A model generated the notes under the pieces. The model was not told where the DNA came from, made no database searches, and saw only the letters and a program-made list of their open reading frames with translations. The position numbers were made by a program, and so were the translations under genes. From Microbacterium ureisolvens (GTDB lineage Bacteria > Actinomycetota > Actinomycetes > Actinomycetales > Microbacteriaceae), in the NCBI RefSeq assembly GCF_019511645.1, contig NZ_JAEUAX010000002.1, forward strand, positions 62,001 to 126,000: a stretch of DNA of 64,000 bases. Direction: 5' to 3'. Position 1 is the stretch's first letter; each line of letters opens with the position of its first letter. This document shows, in pieces, positions 52,118-61,435 of this stretch.

Positions 52118-53079
52118 GCGAGATCGTTCCTCTTGTCGAAGCGCATCTGGATCAGCGCGATGATGATGAGGATCACCATGAGGACCATGGACGCGGCGCT
52201 GGCGTAGCCGACGTCGGCGCGCTCGAAGCCGGTGCGGTAGATGTACTGCACGATGAACATGTTCGAGGTGCCCGGTCCACCGCCGTTGAGCGCCTGCACC
52301 ATGGCGAACTCCTTCATCGACCCGATCGTGGTGAGCAGGATCACCATGAACGACGTCGGGCGCAAGAGCGGCAGGATGATGCGGGAGAAGCGCTGCCACC
52401 CGCTCGCACCGTCCAGCTGGGCCGCCTCCAGATAGGACTGCGGGATGTTCCGGATGGCCGCGATGAACAGCAGCATGTTGAAGGCGGTGCCGCCCCACGT
52501 GCTCACGATGAGGATGAGCACCAGCGCGAGGTTGGGGTTGGTCTCCCACTGCAGGCCGTTGCCGCCCAGCAGCTCGATGATGTAGTTCACGAGACCGAAG
52601 TTCTCGCCGAACAGCCACTTCCAGATGACACCGGCGACGATCGGCGAGATGAGCCACGGCAGGAAGAAGATGATCCGGGCCGTCGCCTTGCCCTTGGCGA
52701 GCGAGCTCGTCAGCAGCATTGCGATACCGAGCGCCGCCGCGTAGTGCAGTGGCACCGACAGGAACGTGTAGAGGAAGGTGCGGCCGAGCACCGAGTAGAA
52801 CACCGGGTCCTGGGCCAGGTCGATGTAGTTCTCGGCTCCGATGAAATCGGGGGTGCCGACACCGCTGTAGTCGGTGAAGGAGTACCAGAGGCCGAGGGCG
52901 CCCGGCCACAGGAAGAACAGCCCGAACAGCACCACCGCGACCGCGATGAACGACAGCGGCGCCAGGACGAAGGTCGTCGAGCTCCGCCGGGAGCGGCGCG
53001 CGCGCTTCGCGCGCCGCTCCACGGTGATGACCGCTGACGTCTCTGCGCTGCGACCATCGACGGACTTGGTGGTGGACAT
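52114..53079 (-). CDS. Sugar ABC transporter permease, MalF type
   Basis: A 321-residue membrane permease. A basic N terminus (RRAKRARRSRRSS) precedes helix one (LAPLSFIAVAVVLFGLFFLW). The EAA loop reads YLEAAQLDGASGWQRF. The GPGTSNMFIVQYIYRTGF loop is typical of MalF-type partners. It starts two bases after the binding-protein stop, so the three transporter genes are tightly coupled. No ATPase gene is present. Confidence 0.92.
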   Translation of the reverse strand: MSTTKSVDGRSAETSAVITVERRAKRARRSRRSSTTFVLAPLSFIAVAVVLFGLFFLWPGALGLWYSFTDYSGVGTPDFIGAENYIDLAQDPVFYSVLGRTFLYTFLSVPLHYAAALGIAMLLTSSLAKGKATARIIFFLPWLISPIVAGVIWKWLFGENFGLVNYIIELLGGNGLQWETNPNLALVLILIVSTWGGTAFNMLLFIAAIRNIPQSYLEAAQLDGASGWQRFSRIILPLLRPTSFMVILLTTIGSMKEFAMVQALNGGGPGTSNMFIVQYIYRTGFERADVGYASAASMVLMVILIIIALIQMRFDKRNDLA

Positions 53080-53081
53080 CG

Positions 53082-54359
53082 TCACTCCAGCGCACCCAGC
53101 TGGTCCGTGAACAGTGCGTTGATGTTCTCGATCGTGGTGTCGACGTCCTGCTCGCCGTTCAGGTACTTGACCGTCTCGTCGCGCACCGGGTCGCCGTCGG
53201 TCGTCACGTTCTGCGCGCCGTACTGGAGCTCCATCTCCTTGATCTCGCCCACGATGTCCGGCGACGCCGCGATGTCCTGGTTGTAGATGTCGAACGCTTC
53301 GGCGTGCGAGGCGTAGGTGATGTCGAGGCCGTCGATCGCCGGGATGAACGACGACGTCTCCGAGAGCTCGGTGTAGTTCTCGGGCTCGTACAGCCACTTG
53401 ATGAAGTCGTGCGCGGCCTCCTGCTGAGGACCGTCGAAGACGACGATGGATGCGGCGTTGCCGAAGTTCGTCGCGCGCTCCTCCTCCTGGGGCAGGTACA
53501 CGGAGGCCCACTCGAAGTCGGCGATGTTGACGGCGAAGTCGGCGATCTGCCACGAGCCCGAGAGGTAGGAGACCACGTCGCCGCTCTTGAAGAGGGCGTT
53601 GCCGTCGGCGTCCGACAGCCACACGGAGCGGGGCATGAACGAGTCGTCGTTGAGCGAGTTGAAGTACTCCAGCGCCACCTTCGTGCGGTCGTTGGTGCTG
53701 AACTCACCCGAGTCGTCGGGCTGGAAGTAGTCCGAGCCGAACTCGTACAGGAACGCCTTCAGGCGGTGCGAGGACTTGTCCATCACCATGCCGTAGCTGG
53801 TGCCCGTGGCCGCCTGCACCTGCTTGACGGCCGCGACGTACTCGTCCCAGGTCCAGATGTCGTCCTCGGTGGTCGGGTACGCGACACCGGCCTGGTCGAA
53901 CAGCGTCTTGTTGATGAACATGCCGACCGCGGTGATGTCGGACGGGAGGGAGATGACGTTGCCGTCGTCGTCCTTGTCGGACAGCTCCGTGCGGATCTGG
54001 CTGCCGTCGGTGATGTCGGAGAGGTCGGTGGCCTCGCTGCGCCAGACCGGGTCGACCGCGCCCACACGAGCCAGCGCCGGGAGGTCGTTCGCCTGAGCCG
54101 CGTTTCGGAGCTTGGTCGCGAGGTCGTCGTTCGCGATGTCGACGATCTCGACCTTGACGCCCGTCTCCTCCTCGTACTTCTCCGCCATGTGCGCGTAGCC
54201 GCCGCCCTGGTTGGCGTCGCCCGAGAGGAAGAACTGGAGGGGCTCGTCGGACTGGCCGGCGTCGTCCGAGCCGCTGCACCCGGTGAGGGCGACGGCGGTG
54301 ACGGCCGCGGCAGCGAAGGCGAGAGTCACCCGCATGCGGGCGGTGACTGAATGCTTCAT
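53082..54359 (-). CDS. CUT1 sugar-binding lipoprotein
   Basis: A 425-residue lipoprotein with signal peptide (VTLAFAAAAVTAVALTG) and lipobox LTGC (Cys near residue 28). The mature chain shows LQFFLSGDANQGGGYAHMA and the family segments FINKTLFDQAGVAYP and WDEYVAAVKQVQ. It is not closely similar to the two binding proteins of the previous operon. An AAAGGGA ribosome site precedes the ATG. It is the first gene of a seven-gene operon (binding protein, two permeases, lyase-like, Cgl0159-like, IolE-like, IolG-like). The ligand should be the substrate of that pathway. Confidence 0.9.
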   Translation of the reverse strand: MKHSVTARMRVTLAFAAAAVTAVALTGCSGSDDAGQSDEPLQFFLSGDANQGGGYAHMAEKYEEETGVKVEIVDIANDDLATKLRNAAQANDLPALARVGAVDPVWRSEATDLSDITDGSQIRTELSDKDDDGNVISLPSDITAVGMFINKTLFDQAGVAYPTTEDDIWTWDEYVAAVKQVQAATGTSYGMVMDKSSHRLKAFLYEFGSDYFQPDDSGEFSTNDRTKVALEYFNSLNDDSFMPRSVWLSDADGNALFKSGDVVSYLSGSWQIADFAVNIADFEWASVYLPQEEERATNFGNAASIVVFDGPQQEAAHDFIKWLYEPENYTELSETSSFIPAIDGLDITYASHAEAFDIYNQDIAASPDIVGEIKEMELQYGAQNVTTDGDPVRDETVKYLNGEQDVDTTIENINALFTDQLGALE

Positions 54360-54467
54360 TGGAATTCCCTTTCGCCCTGGGGAACCAGGGGCCAACATCG
54401 TTGTCGATCGGGCGCGGGATTTCGCGTCCTCTGTGCGACTCCGAAGCTGGGGGCTCGGAGTCCATCG

Positions 54468-54495
54468 CTGATACGATGTTAGGACATTAATGCAA
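54468..54495 (-). promoter_or_regulatory. Putative promoter of the leftward seven-gene operon
   Basis: On the minus strand TTGCAT (54495-54490) and TATCAG (54473-54468) are 16 bases apart. Two operators lie just upstream. The match is moderate. Confidence 0.45.
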
Positions 54496-54506
54496 ACTGC
54501 GCCATC

Positions 54507-54554
54507 GGGCAAGCGCCTTCCCACTCCCTGTGATCCAATGGGAAAGCGTCTTCC
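54507..54554. promoter_or_regulatory. Two cre-like operators in the divergent region
   Basis: GGGCAAGCGCCTTCCC (54507-54522) and GGGAAAGCGTCTTCC (54540-54554), 33 bases apart start to start. They are placed to act on both the leftward importer operon and the rightward GH2 operon. No clear plus-strand -10 was found. Confidence 0.7.
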
Positions 54555-54600
54555 ATCGCGACGTGCACCGCCCTCTTCACCACTCGCCGACGAGGAACAT

Positions 54601-57507
54601 ATGAGGATCGCCACCACCCGCCCCGGCTCCGGCACCATCGCCCCCCGGGCCCGCCTGCGTTCGGACGCCCCGGAGCAGTCGCTCGACGGGAACTGGCGTT
54701 TCCGGGTCTCACCCTCCCTCCGAAGCGCGCCCGCCGACTGGCGGGATGGCGACACCGCACGATGGGGCACGGTCGAGGTTCCCGGGCACTGGAACCTGCA
54801 GGGGTACGGTTCGCCCGCCTATTCGAACGTGCAGATGCCCTTCCCGGTCGACCCTCCGTTCCCGCCGGATGCGAATCCGATCGGCGACTACCGCCTCGAC
54901 TTCACCGCGTCGGCCGCCGTCCTCGCTCACGGCAGGAGGCTGCTGCGCTTCGACGGCATCGAGTCGGCGGCCGAGATCTGGCTGAATGACACGCTCGTCG
55001 GGACGACGCGCGGAAGCCGGCTCACACACGAGTTCGACGTGTCGGGACTGCTCATGGAGGGCGTCAACCGCCTGGCCGTGCGGGTCGCACAGTTCAGCGA
55101 TGCGACCTACCTCGAGAACCAGGACATGTGGTGGCTGCCGGGGATCTTCCGCAGCGTCACGCTCCTCGCCCGGCCCGACGGCGGCATCGCCGACCTGTTC
55201 GTGCGCGCCGACTGGGACCATCACGCGTCGGAGGGGATCCTCGACGTCGCGGCGGAGGTCGACGGGGGCGGCGTCGCCCGCCTCGTGATCGAGGAGCTCG
55301 GTGTCGACGTCCCGGCCACGGGGTCGCTGCGCCTCGCCGGGGTGGAGCCGTGGAACGCGGAGCACCCCCGCCTCTACGACGTGGAGATCCGCACCGGGAC
55401 GGAGACGGTCTCACTGCAGGTCGGCTTCCGCCGGGTCGAGGTGCGCGATGCGCGGCTGCTCGTCAACGGATCCCCGATCATGCTCCGGGGAGTCAACCGG
55501 CACGAGCACCGTCCGCGGCACGGTCGCGTCTTCGACGCCACCGTGGCGCGCGACGAGCTGCTGCTGATGAAGCGGCACAACATCAACGCGGTGCGCACGT
55601 CGCACTACCCCCCGCACCCCGACGTGCTCGACCTGTTCGACGAGCTCGGCTTCTGGGTCATCGACGAGTGCGACCTCGAGACCCACGGCTTCGAGCACGT
55701 CGGCTGGCGCGGCAACCCCAGCACCGACCCGGCGTGGCGGGACGCGTTCCTCGACCGCATGCAGCGCACGGTGCACCGCGACAAGAACCACCCGAGCGTC
55801 ATCATGTGGTCGCTCGGCAACGAGTCCCACGTGGGCGCGAACCTCGAGGCGATGGCCCGCTGGGCCAAGTCCGTCGACCCCAGCAGGCTCATCCACTACG
55901 AGGGCGACAGGGAGAGCCGGTACGTCGACGTGTACTCGCGCATGTACGCATCGCACGACGAGGTGCGCGAGATCGGCGAGGAGGTCCTGCGGCCCGCGCG
56001 GTTCGACGCGACCCCGGCCGAGGCGCACCGTCTGACGCTGCCCTTCCTGCAGTGCGAGTTCGCCCACGCCATGGGCACCGGGCCCGGGGGCCTCGAGGAG
56101 TACTGGGATCTCTTCGAGGCCTACCCGCGTCATGCCGGCGGTTTCGTGTGGGAGTGGATCGAGCAGGGCATCACGGTGGACGGCCCGGACGGCGGCAGCC
56201 GGACCCTCTACGGCGGCGATTTCGGCGAGGCCGTCCACGACGGCAACTTCGTGATCGACGGGCTCGTGGACGCCGACCGCAACCCGCGGCCCGGTCTGCT
56301 CCACTATGCGGCCGTCATCGCACCGGTGGTGATCGACGTCGACCCCGGACGCACGAGCGTCCGCATCGCCAACCGGTTCGACTTCCTCGACCTCGGGCAC
56401 ATCCGGCTGCAGTGGTCGCGCGTCGTCGACGGCGCGGTCACCGCGTCGGGCACGCTCACGGCGCCCCCCTGCGGGCCCCGCGAGGCCGTCACGCTCGAAC
56501 TGCCGGACGCGGGACGGTCGGATGCCTCTGCCGAGGTCGCCGACGTGCTGACGGTGGAGGCGGTCACGACGGCCGACTCGCCCTGGGCCGGCGCCGGCCA
56601 CGTTCTCGCCAGCGGCCAGCACGTGCGCGAGGGCCGCCCGCCCGTGCCGCCGAGGGTCGCCGCGGAGGCGACCGAGGAGGGGATCGGCGCGGCGCGCTTC
56701 GACGTCGCGACCGGCGGGCTCGTGCGCCTGGGCGACCTGGAGATCACCGGCCCGATCGTGGGCGTGTGGCGAGCGCCCACCGACAACGACCGTGATCAGG
56801 GGACGGACGAACTCGACCTGCCGCGCTATGCCGAGCGCTGGCGCGCCGCCGGCATGGACCGCACGGTGACGCGCCTGATCGACGTGCAGCCCGGCCTGGA
56901 CGAGGTGGTCGTCCGCACGAGGACCGGTACGCCGATCCTCGACAGCGCGATCGACGCCACGGTGCGCTGGAGCGCGGTCGGCGACGGGGCGGTGCGCCTC
57001 GACGTGGAGCTCGAGCCCAACGCCGCCTGGACGACGGAGTGGGCCCGTCTCGGCCTGGACCTCGTGCTCGCGGGCGAGCCCCTCGGCGCGGACCTCGCCG
57101 GCTACGGTCCCATGCACAGCTACCCCGACCTCCGATCGGGGGCGCGATTCGGCTGGTGGCACCTCGACCCCAGCGAGTTGACGGTCGACAACGTGAAACC
57201 CCAGGAAAGCGGTTCCCGAATCGGCGTCCGAGATGCCAGAATCGTCACGGAAGGCGGCACGCTGCACGTGTCGGCCCTCGACCACTCGTTCGCGCTCACG
57301 GTTTCGCGGCACAGCCGGCAGACCCTCGCCGCTGCCGCCCACAACTGGGAGCTGACCCCTGAAGGACGCACCTTCGTGTCGATCGATCTGGCCCAGTCGG
57401 GCGTGGGCACCGCGACGTGCGGGCCGGGGGTGCTGCCGCGACACCGACTGCCTGCGCGCCCTGCGGCCATCTCGCTGATCCTGCGGCACGAGCGCACGCC
57501 CGACTGA
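54601..57507 (+). CDS. lacZ: GH2 beta-galactosidase (LacZ type)
   Basis: A 968-residue family 2 enzyme close to E. coli LacZ in size and plan. It has the sugar-binding domain (VPGHWNLQGYGSPAYSNVQ), immunoglobulin-like domains, a TIM barrel with acid/base in SLGNESHVG (Glu about 408) and nucleophile in LQCEFAHAMG (Glu about 486), and the C-terminal Bgal small-chain domain (PTDNDRDQG to YGPMHSYPDLR). ATG 54601 follows a GAGGAA site; an upstream in-frame ATG would run through the operators and is rejected. No signal peptide. It heads the GH2-GH51-GH35-GH27 operon and should release terminal beta-galactose. Confidence 0.92.
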   Translation: MRIATTRPGSGTIAPRARLRSDAPEQSLDGNWRFRVSPSLRSAPADWRDGDTARWGTVEVPGHWNLQGYGSPAYSNVQMPFPVDPPFPPDANPIGDYRLDFTASAAVLAHGRRLLRFDGIESAAEIWLNDTLVGTTRGSRLTHEFDVSGLLMEGVNRLAVRVAQFSDATYLENQDMWWLPGIFRSVTLLARPDGGIADLFVRADWDHHASEGILDVAAEVDGGGVARLVIEELGVDVPATGSLRLAGVEPWNAEHPRLYDVEIRTGTETVSLQVGFRRVEVRDARLLVNGSPIMLRGVNRHEHRPRHGRVFDATVARDELLLMKRHNINAVRTSHYPPHPDVLDLFDELGFWVIDECDLETHGFEHVGWRGNPSTDPAWRDAFLDRMQRTVHRDKNHPSVIMWSLGNESHVGANLEAMARWAKSVDPSRLIHYEGDRESRYVDVYSRMYASHDEVREIGEEVLRPARFDATPAEAHRLTLPFLQCEFAHAMGTGPGGLEEYWDLFEAYPRHAGGFVWEWIEQGITVDGPDGGSRTLYGGDFGEAVHDGNFVIDGLVDADRNPRPGLLHYAAVIAPVVIDVDPGRTSVRIANRFDFLDLGHIRLQWSRVVDGAVTASGTLTAPPCGPREAVTLELPDAGRSDASAEVADVLTVEAVTTADSPWAGAGHVLASGQHVREGRPPVPPRVAAEATEEGIGAARFDVATGGLVRLGDLEITGPIVGVWRAPTDNDRDQGTDELDLPRYAERWRAAGMDRTVTRLIDVQPGLDEVVVRTRTGTPILDSAIDATVRWSAVGDGAVRLDVELEPNAAWTTEWARLGLDLVLAGEPLGADLAGYGPMHSYPDLRSGARFGWWHLDPSELTVDNVKPQESGSRIGVRDARIVTEGGTLHVSALDHSFALTVSRHSRQTLAAAAHNWELTPEGRTFVSIDLAQSGVGTATCGPGVLPRHRLPARPAAISLILRHERTPD

Positions 57508-57565
57508 GCCATGCCCCGGTGGCACGACGCGCGCCGGAGCCCGACCGACCCCTGAAGGAGCACCC

Positions 57566-59098
57566 GTGACCTCTGCGACCGAAGCGACGGCGCGGCTCGA
57601 CCCGCACGACGAGATCGCCGACATCGACCGTCGCCTGTTCGGCGGCTTCGTCGAGCACCTCGGACGCCACATCTACGACGGCATCTTCGAGCCGGGGCAT
57701 CCGTCCGCCGACGCCGACGGCTTCCGCACCGACGTCATCGAGCTCGTGAAGGAGCTCGGGGTCTCGAGCATCCGCTACCCGGGCGGCAACTTCGTGTCGG
57801 GCTACCGCTGGGAGGATGGCATCGGCCCGGTGGCCGAGCGCCCCCGCCGCCTCGACCTCGCCTGGCACTCGACCGAGACCAACGAGGTGGGGCTGCACGA
57901 GTTCCAGGCCTGGCTCGATCGCGTCGGCAGCGACCTCATGCTCGCCGTCAACCTCGGCACGCGCGGAACCCAGGAGGCGCTCGATCTCCTGGAGTACGCG
58001 AACGCCGACACGCGGACGGCATGGACCGATCAGCGCGCCGAGAACGGCCGCGCTGCACCTTTCGGCGTGAAGATGTGGTGCCTCGGCAACGAGATGGACG
58101 GCCCGTGGCAGATCGGCCACAAGAACGCCGACGACTACGGCGCGCTCGCCTCTCAGACCGCCAAGGCGATGCGCATGCTCGACCCGGGCGTCGAGCTCGT
58201 GGTGTGCGGCTCGTCGTCGCGATCGATGCCGACGTTCGGGTCGTGGGAGCGCACCGTGCTCGAGCACACCTTCGACGACGTCGACTTCATCTCCTGCCAC
58301 TCCTACTACCAGGAGTACGACGGGAACGCGCAGGAGTTCCTCGCGTCGGGGGTGGACATGGCGCGGTTCATCGAGTCGGTCGTCTCCATCGCCGATGCGG
58401 TCGCCGCGACGAAGAAGAGCGACAAGCGCATCATGATCTCGTTCGACGAGTGGAACGTCTGGTACCTCTTCAACCCCGACGGCACCGAGTCGGGCCACGA
58501 GTTCAAGGGCGGGGCGTGGCCGGTCGCGCCGCGCCTGCTCGAAGACGAATACCACGCGCTCGACGCCGTCGTCTTCGCCGACCTCATGATCACGCTGCTC
58601 CAGCATGCCGATCGGGTGCGCTCCGCGTCGCTCGCGCAGCTCGTCAACGTGATCGCCCCGATCATGACCGAGCCGGGCGGTCCGGCCTGGCGGCAGACCA
58701 CCTTCTTCCCGTTCTCGATCACCTCGCGCCTCGCACAGGGCCGCGCCCTGCGCGTGCCGGTGTCGGCGGGCACCTTCACCAGCGACAAGCTCGGCGAGGT
58801 CGAGGCCGTGAACGCGGTGGCGACCATCGACGACGAGGGCGTGTCGCTGTTCGTCGTGAACCGTTCGACGACGGATGCGGCGAGCCTGCGCGTCGACCTG
58901 GAGCCGCTGGTGCGCGTCCTCGGCCGCGAGGTCGCTGTCGTCGAGTCGCACCTGATGCACGAGGACGACATGTACGCGGCCAACACCCTCGAGGACCGAG
59001 AGCGCGTCGGCGTGCGTGAGGCCGAGGCATCCGTCGTCGGCGATGTGCTGTCGCTGACGCTGCCCGCCGTGTCGTGGACGGCGGTCCGGCTCGCGTGA
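57566..59098 (+). CDS. abfA: GH51 alpha-L-arabinofuranosidase
   Basis: A 510-residue family 51 enzyme. It opens IDRRLFGGFVEHLGRHIYDG, the family signature. The acid/base lies in CLGNEMDGPWQ (Glu about 176) and the nucleophile in SFDEWNVWY (Glu about 295), followed by a C-terminal beta-sandwich. It removes arabinofuranosyl side groups from arabinan, arabinoxylan or arabinogalactan oligosaccharides. The size and absence of a signal peptide indicate an intracellular enzyme. The GTG start has a GAAGGAG site. Its stop shares GTGA with the next start, so translation is coupled. Confidence 0.95.
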   Translation: MTSATEATARLDPHDEIADIDRRLFGGFVEHLGRHIYDGIFEPGHPSADADGFRTDVIELVKELGVSSIRYPGGNFVSGYRWEDGIGPVAERPRRLDLAWHSTETNEVGLHEFQAWLDRVGSDLMLAVNLGTRGTQEALDLLEYANADTRTAWTDQRAENGRAAPFGVKMWCLGNEMDGPWQIGHKNADDYGALASQTAKAMRMLDPGVELVVCGSSSRSMPTFGSWERTVLEHTFDDVDFISCHSYYQEYDGNAQEFLASGVDMARFIESVVSIADAVAATKKSDKRIMISFDEWNVWYLFNPDGTESGHEFKGGAWPVAPRLLEDEYHALDAVVFADLMITLLQHADRVRSASLAQLVNVIAPIMTEPGGPAWRQTTFFPFSITSRLAQGRALRVPVSAGTFTSDKLGEVEAVNAVATIDDEGVSLFVVNRSTTDAASLRVDLEPLVRVLGREVAVVESHLMHEDDMYAANTLEDRERVGVREAEASVVGDVLSLTLPAVSWTAVRLA

Positions 59099-61404
59099 GC
59101 GCTGCCCCACCGGGTGGAACCGAGACACGGATGCTGCGCGCAGACCTCACCGGACAGCCCCGCGCCGAGCTGCGGCCGGCGATGGCGAACACCGAGGACG
59201 TGCGCGCAGGTCTCGCGCTGACCAGTCGCACACTGCGGCGTGACGGACGACCGTGGCTGCCGGTATCGGGTGAGCTCCACTACACGCGGGTGCCGCGCGA
59301 ACGGTGGACCGCGCGGCTGCGCCTCATGCGCGCCGGGGGCGTCTCCGTGGTGTCGACGTATGTGCCGTGGCTGCACCACGAACCGGTGCGCGGCGAAGCG
59401 CGGTTCGACGGGCGCTACGACGTCGGCGCGTTTGTCGACGCGGTGCGTGCCGAGGGGCTCGAGGTCGTGCTGCGGATCGGCCCGTGGGTGCACGGCGAGA
59501 TGCGCAACGGCGGGCTGCCCGACTGGGTGCAGCGCGCGCCGGTGCGCCATCGCACCGACGATCCTGAATACCTCGACCTCGTGCGGGAGTGGTTCGGGAG
59601 GATCGGCGCCGCACTCGACGGCCGGTGCACGCCCGACACCGTGCTCGGGATCCAGCTCGACAACGAGCTGTACGACCAGCCGGGACACCTCGTCACGCTG
59701 AAGCGCCTCGCGCGCGAGGCGGGCATGTCGGCGGCGCTCTGGACCGCGACCGCGTGGGGAGGCGCGGATCTTCCCGACCCGGAGGTCCTGCCCCTGTGGG
59801 GCGGGTACGGTGACGGCTTCTGGGTCGACCCCGGCGAGCCGTGGGACCCGACCTTCCGCGCGCACTTCTTCTTCTCCCACGCGTGGGACGATCCCGGCAT
59901 CGGCGCGGATGTGCGGGGGACGGATGCTGCCGGCTCCGGTTCATCGACGGTCCCGGGTTCCGAGCTCTCGCCGTGGTTCCCGGCGGCGACGTGCGAGCTC
60001 GGCGGCGGCATGGCCACGGCGTACCACCGCCGCCCGCGTCCGGACGCGCTCGACATCGCGGCCGTCGCGCACGCCAAGCTCGGCAGCGGTTCGGCATGGC
60101 AGGGCTACTACATGTACGCCGGGGGCACGAACCCCGGGCCCGGCCTCGAAGAGACGCAGGCCACCGGCTACCCCAACGACATGACGCGGCTGAGCTACGA
60201 CTTCCACGCCCCTGTCGGCGAGGCCGGCCGCGCGGCGCCGAGCCATGCGGCGCTGCGCCTGCAGCACGCGTTCATCGAGGCGTTCGGCGAGCGGCTCGCA
60301 CCGATGCCGTCGCACCTGCCCGATGCACGCCCCTCGGGCGTCGAGGATTCCCAGACCCTCCGCTGGGCGGTGCGGGCCGACGAGGGCTCGGGGTTCGTCT
60401 TCATCGGCTGGCATCAGCCGCACGTGCCGCTGCCGACCTATCGTGGAGCACGCTTCCGCATCGACACGAGCCACGGCCCGGTCGAGATGCCCAGCGCGCC
60501 GGTCGACATCCCGGCCGGCACCCTCGCCCGCTGGCCGCTCAGCCTCTCGGTCGGGTCCGTGACGGTCGACTGGGCCACGGCCTCGGCGATCACGGTGCTG
60601 CCCGGGTCGGCGAGCACTCCCCCGACGCTCGTGCTGCTCGAGGACGCCGGCATCTCGGTGGAGGTCGCGCACGACGGCGTCGCGTATGCGGTGACGCCGG
60701 GCGCGGCGCCGGTGCGCATCGAAGGGGCGGTCGGCGCGACCCTCGATGTGCTCGTGCTGCCGGCCGCGGATGCCGCTCGCGTGTGGGTCGTCGACGCCGC
60801 CGCGGGTGGGCGGCGGCGACTCCTCGTCGGCTCCGACGAAGTCACGTGGGATGCCGCGGGCCGAGTGTCGGTGCGTGGGAGCGGTGACGCCCCCGACGTG
60901 CGGGAGTACGTCGACGGCGCCTGGCTCACCCCGCGGTGGGAGCATGCGGACGGCACCGGGGTCGTGGCATCCGTCTCCGTCCGTCGCGTGCGGGCGTCGA
61001 CGGCGCCGTCCGGGGACTACGGTTCTCGCGACGGCCGGCAGGCCGCGCCCGACGACGCCGTGCTCGACGCCCACGCGGCGGTGTACCGCCTGGACATCCC
61101 CGCGGGGCTCGGCGACGACGCCGTGCTGCGTGTGCGGTGGGCGGGCGACGTCGCGCAGCTGCGCGTCGACGGCGCGACCGCCACCGACCGGTTCTGGGAC
61201 GGCTCCGAGCTCGTCGCGAACCTCCACGACATCGGCGCCGGGCCCGACGCCCGCGTCGAGGTGCGGATCCTTCCGCTCTGCCGCGACACCGGGGTGCATC
61301 TGCCGGTCGACGCGGCGGCCAGGCTCGCGGCGTCGGCCGACGGGCTCTCCGAACTCGACGACGCCCGCATCGACCAGCGCGCCCTGTGGCGCGAGATCCG
61401 CTGA
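59095..61404 (+). CDS. GH35-like beta-galactosidase (divergent)
   Basis: A 769-residue protein. The family 35 opening is clear: PWLPVSGELHYTRVPRERW and STYVPWLHHEPVRGEARF. The probable acid/base lies in GIQLDNELYD (Glu about 191), where classical members have QxENEYG. The probable nucleophile lies in ATCELGGGM (Glu about 301). The C-terminal half has beta-sandwich-like segments, including DAVLRVRWAGDVAQLRVDG. The altered QLDNELY motif marks a divergent branch, so substrate may differ from plain beta-galactosides. GTG 59095 overlaps the GH51 stop; ATG 59131 is an alternative. No signal peptide is seen. Confidence 0.75.
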   Translation: MSAAPPGGTETRMLRADLTGQPRAELRPAMANTEDVRAGLALTSRTLRRDGRPWLPVSGELHYTRVPRERWTARLRLMRAGGVSVVSTYVPWLHHEPVRGEARFDGRYDVGAFVDAVRAEGLEVVLRIGPWVHGEMRNGGLPDWVQRAPVRHRTDDPEYLDLVREWFGRIGAALDGRCTPDTVLGIQLDNELYDQPGHLVTLKRLAREAGMSAALWTATAWGGADLPDPEVLPLWGGYGDGFWVDPGEPWDPTFRAHFFFSHAWDDPGIGADVRGTDAAGSGSSTVPGSELSPWFPAATCELGGGMATAYHRRPRPDALDIAAVAHAKLGSGSAWQGYYMYAGGTNPGPGLEETQATGYPNDMTRLSYDFHAPVGEAGRAAPSHAALRLQHAFIEAFGERLAPMPSHLPDARPSGVEDSQTLRWAVRADEGSGFVFIGWHQPHVPLPTYRGARFRIDTSHGPVEMPSAPVDIPAGTLARWPLSLSVGSVTVDWATASAITVLPGSASTPPTLVLLEDAGISVEVAHDGVAYAVTPGAAPVRIEGAVGATLDVLVLPAADAARVWVVDAAAGGRRRLLVGSDEVTWDAAGRVSVRGSGDAPDVREYVDGAWLTPRWEHADGTGVVASVSVRRVRASTAPSGDYGSRDGRQAAPDDAVLDAHAAVYRLDIPAGLGDDAVLRVRWAGDVAQLRVDGATATDRFWDGSELVANLHDIGAGPDARVEVRILPLCRDTGVHLPVDAAARLAASADGLSELDDARIDQRALWREIR

Positions 61405-61435
61405 CACACCACGACGACAGGAAGATGGGACAGCG

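Noticed and set aside
54490..54600. Upstream in-frame ATG for the GH2 gene
   Set aside because: The added residues are encoded by the two operators, and ATG 54601 has a good ribosome site and the normal domain boundary.
57198..57213. Operator-like AGGAAAGCGGTTCCCG inside the GH2 gene
   Set aside because: It lies deep in coding sequence, far from any start, and the centre differs from the recurrent word; probably coincidence.
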